From Caryophanales bacterium UBA6414 (GTDB taxonomy: Bacteria > Bacillota_I > Bacilli_A > RF39 > UBA660): a stretch of 13,441 bases of DNA. The DNA is taken from positions 1-13,441 of the forward strand of contig DJPK01000023.1 in NCBI GenBank assembly GCA_002438545.1, written 5' to 3'. Within the stretch, counting starts at the first letter, position 1. Every line of letters begins with the position of its first letter. Below are positions 12,640-13,441 of the stretch, piece after piece. Under the pieces are notes generated by a model. That model was not told the origin of the DNA and did not search any database. It saw only the letters and a list, made by a program, of their open reading frames with translations. The position numbers and the translations under genes were made by a program.

Positions 12640-13441
12640 TATTGTCCTCCATTAATCTTTTAACAGCATTCATTACTGCTATTCTACCATATTCATAAGT
12701 AAGACTTCCTTGAAAATATGCAATATAAGGTTCTCTCAACGGACCATCAGCGGACAATTCTATTGATGAACCTTGCGTAAAACTACCAGAAGCCATTATT
12801 ACTTCATCATCATATCCCGGCATTGGTGATGGCATAGCTTTAACATAAGCATCAATTGCTGAAGACTCTTGAATACTCTGTACAAACTTAATTAACTTAT
12901 CTCTATTTCTAAATATAATACTTAAAACAATATCTGCTCTTTTTTCATCATATTTAGGTTCCGTATCAATATTCATATCATCCAATACTTTGCTTAATAA
13001 AGTAGCGGTCTTTACACTCGCTGCAACCACACTAGGAGCCATATATAATCCCTGTAAGAATGCTTTATTAAGCCCTAAAGAAGGTCCTACCTCTTTACCC
13101 TGTGATGGAACAGTTAATCTCTCAGCTACTAACTCTACTAAATCTTTCTTACCTGCTATATAAGCCCCATTTGGTGCTATTCCACCACCCAAGTTCTTAA
13201 TTAAACTACCTACCATAATATCGGCGCCAACTTCAGTAGGCTCTTGATAATCAACAAACTCACAATAACAATTATCAATCATTACTATAACATTACTATC
13301 TACTTCTTTAATCTTCTTAATAATATCTCTAATCTTATCAATACCAATACTCTTTCTAGTTGAATATCCTTTACTTCTTTGAATAGTTATTACCTTTATC
13401 TTATTATTCTTAATAGTATCTAATATCTTCTCCGTATCAAA
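12632..13441 (-). CDS. PLP-dependent enzyme of the methionine gamma-lyase / aluminium-resistance (YnbB) family, 5' end outside window
   Basis: 269 codons are visible and the frame is open to the window edge; the family is about 400-420 residues, so roughly the first third is missing. The visible part starts FDTEKILDTIK, then VITIQRSKGYSTRKS, VMIDNCYCEFV and EPTEVGADIMVGSLIKNLGGGIAPNGAYIAG, where the lysine of SLIKN is the expected PLP-binding residue. Further family sequences include VGPSLGLNKAFLQGLYMAP, MPSPMPGYDDEVIMASGSFTQGSSIELSADGP and the C-terminal EYGRIAVMNAVKRL. These proteins are commonly annotated as aluminium resistance or methionine gamma-lyase, but the true substrate is uncertain. 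An internal ATG at 13282 is not the start, since homologous sequence continues upstream of it. It overlaps murD by eight bases. Confidence 0.88.
   Translation of the reverse strand, partial: FDTEKILDTIKNNKIKVITIQRSKGYSTRKSIGIDKIRDIIKKIKEVDSNVIVMIDNCYCEFVDYQEPTEVGADIMVGSLIKNLGGGIAPNGAYIAGKKDLVELVAERLTVPSQGKEVGPSLGLNKAFLQGLYMAPSVVAASVKTATLLSKVLDDMNIDTEPKYDEKRADIVLSIIFRNRDKLIKFVQSIQESSAIDAYVKAMPSPMPGYDDEVIMASGSFTQGSSIELSADGPLREPYIAYFQGSLTYEYGRIAVMNAVKRLMEDNNE

Noticed and set aside
12632..13282. Internal ATG at 13282 as the start of the PLP enzyme
   Set aside because: Family-like sequence (VITIQRSKGYS and the preceding helix) continues in frame upstream to the window edge, so the gene is cut off by the window.

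Overview
This is a compact, AT-rich, almost wholly coding window from a low-GC Gram-positive bacterium. The best fit is a Bacilli lineage close to the Mollicutes or Erysipelotrichia (gut RF39-like), but the exact taxon cannot be fixed from sequence alone. The cell has a wall (MurD, MltG). Tryptophan is read from TGG in every gene I checked, so this is not a UGA-recoding mycoplasma. Promoters are canonical sigma-A type and most ribosome binding sites are good.

Bases 1-2520 (minus strand) hold one tight operon, ireB - ruvX - DUF1292 gene - mltG - trmR, in the same order as the yrzL-yrrK-yrzB-yrrL-yrrM cluster of Bacillus subtilis. Genes overlap or nearly touch, and one promoter sits before ireB. 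The IreB protein lacks the N-terminal segment that carries the phosphorylated threonines in characterised homologues.

Bases 2543-6852 (minus strand) are the unusual part: five tandem paralogues (called here A to E in transcription order, A at 5958-6791, E at 2553-3392) of a soluble protein family I do not recognise. Each has an N-terminal coiled coil, a conserved LGDLxxEL segment, a variable core, a [D]G[KR]T-L-HC motif, a WYPxDLMxQAVINC block, and a basic RSRxL tail. A, C, D and E each have their own strong promoter. B, C, D and E each end in a hairpin. A and B overlap and appear to have been joined by a deletion.

Bases 6876-8608 hold a polysaccharide-flippase-like membrane protein (minus) and a divergent promoter region. 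The clpB side carries a CIRCE (HrcA) operator overlapping the promoter.

Bases 8609-10720 (plus) encode a ClpB disaggregase without the N-terminal domain. It ends convergently with a small two-helix membrane protein gene, the two stop codons overlapping inside a shared bidirectional terminator.

Bases 10717-13441 (minus) are a second operon: a partial PLP enzyme of the methionine gamma-lyase/aluminium-resistance family, murD, then the small membrane protein gene. No tRNA, rRNA, CRISPR array, transposase or phage gene was seen, and no gene-free stretch exceeds 200 bases.
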